64,000 nt of DNA from Lytechinus variegatus (taxonomy: Eukaryota; Echinodermata; Echinoidea; Temnopleuroida; Toxopneustidae). Under the pieces are notes generated by a model. The model had not been told where the DNA came from. It was given only the letters and a program-made list of their open reading frames with translations, and searched no databases. A program made the position numbers and the translations under genes. Location of the stretch: assembly GCF_018143015.1 (NCBI RefSeq), contig NC_054748.1:21555406-21619405 (forward strand), written 5' to 3'. This document shows, piece after piece, positions 58,320 to 64,000 of this stretch. Position 1 is the stretch's first letter. Every line of letters starts with the position of its first letter.

Positions 58320-59820
58320 TTCCTTTTGCTTTTCTTCACAGCCTTGTTTTTTTTTGTATTCGACATCTTGTAATAGACTTGAGATCAATAAAACATTAAC
58401 AAAATATAACGTATACATCAAAATAAACATGAAATTGAAATGAATTTCATTCCTATCTTTAAATATATTTGTTCTATTGATATTACCCAGCAATGTATTA
58501 GAATAGGGCATTTTTAGTTGTAACCATAACCGTTATGAAATTATCATTAGTATAAACTTCTGATGTAATGTGCAGAGCAATCGCATTGTTTCCACAATAA
58601 GATAGGCATTGGAAAATAAGTGTAATACCATGATATCCATTGTTACCTAAATGACAGAGGGCATTTTTTTTCCTCCAAAGGCTGCTTAGTGCTTTACAAC
58701 ATTCCGAGCCAAGTTAATTAGAATTTAACACACACTCAACATATATTTATATTTGTATACGTTCTAATAAAGCTGCATCTATATTTCAGAGAAAGTGCAC
58801 TTTGTACAAATAGCCACACCTAATGCAAAATATTAGAGAAACAATTCGAGCCTATTTAATATATATATTTTTTAGTACTTCACAATAAAATAGATAACCA
58901 TCTGTCATGCAATTAAATATGAATATCTTTCATGTCTTTAGTCAAAGTAAATATTACAGATTTACATACAGTAGAACATTACTGCGCATGAAGGATTGTC
59001 GTTTCGCTGAAATCTAACTTAAATTTTTAAAGGGGAGTAATGCACAATGCATATCTAAATTTATACCAATATTGGTGAAAAGGTGGTCCTTACAGTATTA
59101 TGTATAATAATTTTGAATATTTGTTCCTAATTCACATAGCAACTGTGAATAACATATAACGTCATTATTTCCTTTGAAATGAATTTAAAATTGTGTTGAT
59201 ATCGTAAGGAAAAGATACAGGCTTAGATATTTTCTTATATATATATATTTTTTTTTAACCATTTAGTAGCGTGATCACAATATGATGATTTTATAACAGA
59301 ATGAAAAAAAAATGGACCAATCATACTCATCAATAGTTTTTCTACTCGACGTATTAAAGAATTTATATCTTTTCATTCATAATTGAAAATTTATAGGATT
59401 AAGCTTAATAAAGCAATATTTAACACATTTAGAGAAAAAATTACGGTCTTGATTGGAAAAGTGGTGTAACACCAGAAAGTTTTTTTAATTGATTTAATAT
59501 CTTTTTTTTTACCATGACCTCTTTTGTAATCAAGATCCCGAAAATTATGAAATATCAAGGGAAACTAAAAAAACGCATGAAAAGCCTATCTTTTCTGCAA
59601 GAAACGTTAAAAATTAAATGAAGCAGGTTTGGAGATATTTGTTGTAGGCTTCACACTGGGCAGTCACATTTCATACAACTCAGAATGTTCATTTTCTCAA
59701 AAATGGGCCTTTATATTTCTGATTAGAAATCACAATGATTTATTACATGCTTATAACATGACACGTTTTACCATAAGCCAACCATTTTAGACAACACAAA
59801 AACAGTCTGAATTCCAAGGA
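58320..59820. other. AT-rich DNA, no supported gene
   Basis: Nothing beyond short random ORFs and T/A runs. Confidence 0.4.
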
Positions 59821-59828
59821 TTTTGAAT

Positions 59829-60355
59829 TAATCCAGATCGGCGATAAATTGTGACCGGACGAGTATTAGATTTGAATTTTAATCTAAAGCTGATAGATTT
59901 ACATTTGAATATTTTGAGACATGAAAGTTCATTCTTAAGATTAAAAATATATCCAACAATTAGCTGGTCATTACAGCCGATTTATTATAAATTCTTGAAA
60001 TTTAGAGTGTATGCATTTGTGTTGAATGATTTTTATTTCTTAACAAATGAAGCATTCTCTACAAACTGATATCATGAAAATATACATGTATGGGGAAAGT
60101 AAACGTGATAAATCCGTCACAAACTTATCGACCAATATTACAATATAGATTTCGAGGATGAAAATAATTCCATATCGGCTTGTAATAGTGACCAGCCCAA
60201 TATTGGATTTAGATTGAAATATAATGCTAACAGATCGGAATTCAAATTTTTTTTTAGAGTTAAAAGTGAATCCTAATGATTGAGAAATTATTTCAATATT
60301 CGGCTGGTCCCTATTCAAAACCGATTTAGATATATTTTAAATTCTTGAAATTTAA
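59829..60355. repeat. Diverged tandem duplication, unit about 350 bp
   Basis: The block 59850-60005 (GTGACCGGACGAGTATTAGA, AGCTGGTCATTACAGCCGA, TAAATTCTTGAAATTTAGAG) recurs at 60190-60352 (GTGACCAGCCCAATATTGGA, GGCTGGTCCCTATTCAAAACCG, TAAATTCTTGAAATTTAAAG). Order and spacing are conserved, sequence is moderately diverged. No coding signal. Confidence 0.6.
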
Positions 60356-60359
60356 AGTA

Positions 60360-62150
60360 AACGTTTGCATTAATTCCAAAGGTACACCCTAGTGCTCTTA
60401 TTATCTCACAATGTTTCCATAAAAGGGCAATTACTAGAACTCGGACAAATTTGACCAGATAGCTTTTTTTAATAATGGCGTTCTAAAGCAGACGGCAAAC
60501 TAAATAATGTTAACATGGTTAACGCACGTAAAACAATTCCAAAGCATTTATTTTACAATTATACGAAACATTATAGAAGTTCCCGAGTTACTAAACATAT
60601 GTGAGGGAAAATGAGTGTTCAGATTAAACATTTTGTGCTTACTTATCGTATCCATTTTTGCAGGCTCGGCTGGTCGTTGAGGAATGGGAATTTAATCGTA
60701 GATTCTTAATTTGAACAAAAGAATAATGTGAAAAACTACTACAAAACTGATAATCTTAGCTTTAAATTTAGAGGCCTTAAATATATGGGAAAATTTAAAG
60801 CCCATTACAGCTTTGGTATATACACTAATGAAGATTTTTTTTATTATTATTATAATCCGTTATGGTATAATTCCAAGTTTGAATTAAGTGATGTTTCTTC
60901 AGCCATTGATTTTCTTTTAAAATTCAAATTTGGATCTATTCCTTTTTTGTAATTTTCATTCACCGCCTCCTCTCATTTATTATTTTTTCTTTGAAATGGA
61001 CTATTTCAATACCTATCTTGCAAGTAACTGTATATCGCACGGCTACATACGGTACGGTAAGGAACCGAACTATGATACTACTTTTAAGAATTTAAGGCCT
61101 ACACAATGCATTCATTTATGTATACAAGCATAACGTGCTTATTATGAGTATTTACAGTAAACATGGTACAATTTATAACCAATGCGCATGCGCATTTTGT
61201 CATGTGCATAAACTATAGTACCAGCATTTATGCTAAAGTAATGATGATTTTACAAATATGGATCAAAATCAACCTTTGACGAACTTCAAGCAAGAAAGTA
61301 CAATATAAGAGAATCATGAAATGAATATAAAAAAAGACGGTCCTATCAAATAGGCTAACACTTTCCGAATGTTTCATGAAACCATGATTGGCTAATTTAT
61401 TCACTCCCTATTCTATCTGATTTCTATGGGATAGTCACCGGTTTAGGTTGTTTTGATTTATTTTTTAAATATCATTTTTCTTTTTCCCATCTTACCATGC
61501 AAGCTCAAGATGGAATTAACTGTTTTTAACTTAGTTTCAAAATGAGTCTCAAACTCATTCTGTGTCCAGATTAAAAATGGTTCAAAAAGAAGCAGAATCT
61601 GGCGGGACTGACATTTACTCGAAACTGTTTCTTTCCTTGTAACTGAATCTCGGTTCACCATCACATCCTAAATATATAGCTACAGCTTTGGTATATATTA
61701 GACTATAGCTATGAAAATAGCGAAACGTGTCAGTCTGACGTGCTTGTCTAAGACAGAGTTGCAATTCAATCAAAGCGATCGTAAGATTTCAAAAAGTCTC
61801 AACTTATAGTTAAGATCAATTTAGGGGTTTCAATTGATTTTAAATGATCGCTTTAATGCGAACATGATACTTTATCCTGAATACTAGAAGATACCAAGTT
61901 GTAAAACAAGGCGATTGACTTAATCTTGTCAGTTAAACTTCATCTTTACCGAGTAGCTCTCATTCTCCAGCTTCTTTTAAAACTATTTTAGTACATGCTA
62001 AATTACTTTGAGTAACCGCCATACGGAACGCACACTTTTTTTGTTTTGTTATGTTTAGCGATATTGCGATCTCAACTGAGATCATAAATGGGTGTCCCAA
62101 ATAAGTTTCAAATGGGCCTTAAGCGATTCGCATCCATTGATGCCACATGG
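60360..62150. other. AT-rich DNA downstream of the 63 kb gene
   Basis: No gene is supported. Minus-strand poly(A) candidates for the 63 kb gene are ATTAAA at 61852-61857 and AATAAA at 61457-61462. Confidence 0.35.
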
Positions 62151-62159
62151 TTGCCATGA

Positions 62160-62418
62160 CTACACGTCATCGAAATGTTCATTATCAAGATCGTCTAGCA
62201 TCGCCCTGATTAGAAGCAGTTCCAGTTCTTTCGTCCTCAGGTCCTCAATCTCTTGCTCTCTCGTGTCCAGAAAGGCTTGCGTGTCCTCATCTAAACCCTG
62301 CCAGTCGTTAGCGGGCGCCCTGTCAGCGAAGAGTTGTTCTTCTTTGAGTTCTGGCTCGTCTTCCGTTTGTAATTCCCTTTCCCAGTCTTCTTGTGTGTTT
62401 GCTCCGTTGGTTTCCGTT
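62160..62418 (-). CDS. Secreted Cys-loop protein, coding exon 3 (acidic tail)
   Basis: The acceptor (CTCTCCATTTCATAG, next to 62418) is moderate. The exon enters in phase 2, completing Arg58, and encodes residues 59-143 to TAG at 62160-62162. The sequence is hydrophilic and strongly acidic (EDWERELQTEDEPELKEEQL) and ends with a likely helix (RTKELELLLIRAMLDDLDNE) and HFDDV. There are no Cys and no KR or RR. A longer ORF runs upstream into the intron; the phase match to the exon at 63069 decides the boundary. It could be a pro-domain or a structural part of a small secreted protein. Confidence 0.65.
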
Positions 62419-62596
62419 CTATGAAATGGAGAGAAAGTGGGGGAAAAACGAAAGACAGAATGATGGACTGTACAACAAAATGCAGCGCTTAGAAGCGTTG
62501 TATGAAGCCCTATATGCAAGTTGTTTACTATTATTATGTTTATTATAGATATCATTATTATCATTATTAGTACTGTTATTATCATTATTATTAGTC

Positions 62597-62626
62597 GTAT
62601 TAGTAGTAGTAGTGTAGTAGTAGAAC

Positions 62627-62697
<71 letters not shown>
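62597..62697. repeat. (TAG)n microsatellite
   Basis: About 30 TAG/GTA units, preceded and followed by ATT-rich sequence. It lies in the intron between exons 3 and 2 of the minus-strand gene. Confidence 0.95.
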
Positions 62698-63068
62698 ATA
62701 CATTATCATTATTATTATTATTGTTGTTGTTATTATTATTAATAATATTACTAGAATCACTATTAAAAGATGAAAATGACAACCATGAATTATTCATATG
62801 AAAGTGATAGGTTTTTTCCCCTATTATTAGACATTATGACTGTTGTTTGATTCTGGTTGGACAATATAATTTGTGGAAAAAAACGACTGAATACAAAAAT
62901 TTGATAATGCTTATTTTTGCTGATCTAGTGTTGAAAAACCTCCTCATTGAAGTGTCTAAAATAGTTATTTATGTCGACCAGCAAAAACGAAGGCAGAGAG
63001 AAGGTCCGAAGGAAAAATGATGGATGAAGTTTGAAAGGAATACATCATGAATAGTTTCTTTGCCTTAC

Positions 63069-63146
63069 CTTTTCATAATTTCATCGAATAACCTTTTTGA
63101 AAGTCCAATGTTGTTGTACTTGCAGCCTTTTTGCTTGATAAGACCC
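63069..63146 (-). CDS. Secreted Cys-loop protein, coding exon 2
   Basis: The acceptor TTTCCTTCTCACAAG adjoins 63146 and the donor GTAAGG is at 63068. Phase 2 on both sides. It completes Met32 and encodes GLIKQKGCKYNNIGLSKRLF and DEIMK (residues 33-57). Cys40 pairs by position with Cys31 of exon 1, eight residues apart. KR is at 49-50, and K57 plus R58 (made at the junction) gives a second dibasic site. The other two frames contain stops or do not join. Confidence 0.65.
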
Positions 63147-63199
63147 CTTGTGAGAAGGAAAGGAAAAAATACATACTTGAGATAAAATAAGGACAATCG

Positions 63200-63860
63200 A
63201 GATGAATATTAAACATTGGTAATCATCACGTATTCCAATTTATCCTCATATTTATAACAAAACTACAGCTCGGCTATGATTCCATCAAAATATCTTATTT
63301 GTCCGAACCCATCTCATCTATTCTTAATACAGTTCATAAACTGTCCAATCCATGATATATTGAAAGCAGCAGCATGACTTTTCGACATGTTGGGAGCTGG
63401 AAGTACATATTCTAAAATCAAAATGTTTGCACCCCTCCCCCTTATATAAATAGCGCCCTCTATGATTGTCGTTCCATCCCTACATCTGAAACTCCGCTGA
63501 TTTATCGGTGCAATGTGATCGGGAGGCCAAGCACTAAAATCACGCCCTTCCCATAAATACATATTCTAATTTAAAGAGCGTTTTGTAAGCGTAAATTTGG
63601 CATCTATATTATATACATGTATATAGCAATTTCACCGTCTGGAAAGTGCCCTTTTTGTTTAATTCTTTTAACTTTTTTTGAACTCATGAATGAGGAATCA
63701 TTGCAGCTAAACAATTATGGAGGAAAGTGTCCAAAGCTTTTAAAATGGCAGACCGTTTGTCCATTGTATTATGATGAAGTTAATTTATTGATAATTCTCG
63801 CTTATTTTTTTCATGGGGGGGGGCGCGTACCTAATATTATCACATAAAGATGTACACGTA
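63200..63860 (-). other. Intron between exons 1 and 2 of the 63 kb gene
   Basis: GTAAGT and CACAAG ends. It holds an 82-codon minus-strand ORF (63314-63562) with no usable splice sites in the required phase and no known domain. Confidence 0.5.
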
Positions 63861-63869
63861 TATACTTAC

Positions 63870-63964
63870 ATACAATTTCTCGGTTTAGGCCTGCCTTCAC
63901 ATATTTGACAGTAGTTCATCAATATGCATATAATAGAAAGAGATGCCCAGAACTTTAAATCCAT
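63870..63964 (-). CDS. Secreted Cys-loop protein, coding exon 1 (signal peptide)
   Basis: An acceptor (CCCATTTTCACTGTGCAG next to 63975) opens the exon, with 11 untranslated bases before ATG at 63964. The 31 codons give MDLKFWASLSIICILMNY, a signal peptide with a likely cut after CQICEG, then RPKPRNC with Cys31. The donor is GTAAGT at 63869, phase 2, and the split Met codon completes in exon 2. The mature N-terminus to the first KR would be a basic 24-residue peptide with one Cys-X8-Cys loop. Melanin-concentrating hormone has the same loop size, but its other conserved residues are absent and the position differs, so I make no assignment. The 5' UTR exon and promoter lie beyond the window. 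Confidence 0.7.
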
Positions 63965-64000
63965 CTTATAAGTACCTGCACAGTGAAAATGGGATAGGGG

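Noticed and set aside
60728..60952. 74-codon plus-strand ORF
   Set aside because: AT-rich composition (Phe, Tyr, Lys) with no splice context.
63314..63562. 82-codon minus-strand ORF in the intron of the Cys-loop gene
   Set aside because: No acceptor or donor in the phase required by the flanking exons.

Overview
This window is eukaryotic. It is AT-rich, packed with short non-autonomous transposons, tRNA-derived SINEs and microsatellites, and its only convincing genes are split into short exons by kilobase introns. One plus-strand gene encodes a precursor with two C-terminally amidated peptides ending PLPF-G-KR and RLPF-G-RR, the first with two cysteines near its N-terminus. That architecture is the kisspeptin-type precursor of ambulacrarians, so I read the window as an echinoderm, leaning sea urchin. 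The class is inferred, not proven.

Layout. 1-4600: AT-rich intergenic DNA with two SINEs and a minisatellite. 4598-9321 (+): kisspeptin-type gene, two coding exons around a 4.1 kb intron that carries a near-perfect 168-bp-arm inverted repeat. 9.4-17 kb: transposon-rich spacer (SINE, several inverted-repeat elements, a 1.07 kb TA-flanked element). 38.5 to about 17.2 kb (-): a gene I rebuilt from splice signals and reading phase, with a TATA/CRE/CCAAT promoter, a signal-peptide exon and five or more small exons in one continuous frame with KR sites. It looks like a secreted peptide precursor, family unrecognised. 39-43 kb: a palindromic array, a minisatellite and a 1.45 kb hAT-like element (8-bp target duplication) with a second hAT-like element nested inside. 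44.7-55.1 kb (-): possible exons of an unrecognised gene, weak to moderate support. 62.2-64.0 kb (-): a three-exon gene for a 143-residue secreted protein with a Cys-X8-Cys loop right after the signal peptide, two KR sites and an acidic tail. Its family is also unrecognised.

None of the exon sets of the two minus-strand precursors shows up well as a long ORF; they rest on splice sites and phase agreement. If the models hold, one known neuropeptide gene and two unassigned small secreted precursors lie within 60 kb. There is no sign of an operon or shared pathway, and the genes are on different strands with separate promoters. Everything else is repeat, intron or featureless AT-rich DNA. All gene calls come from reading by eye, with no alignment or transcript data.
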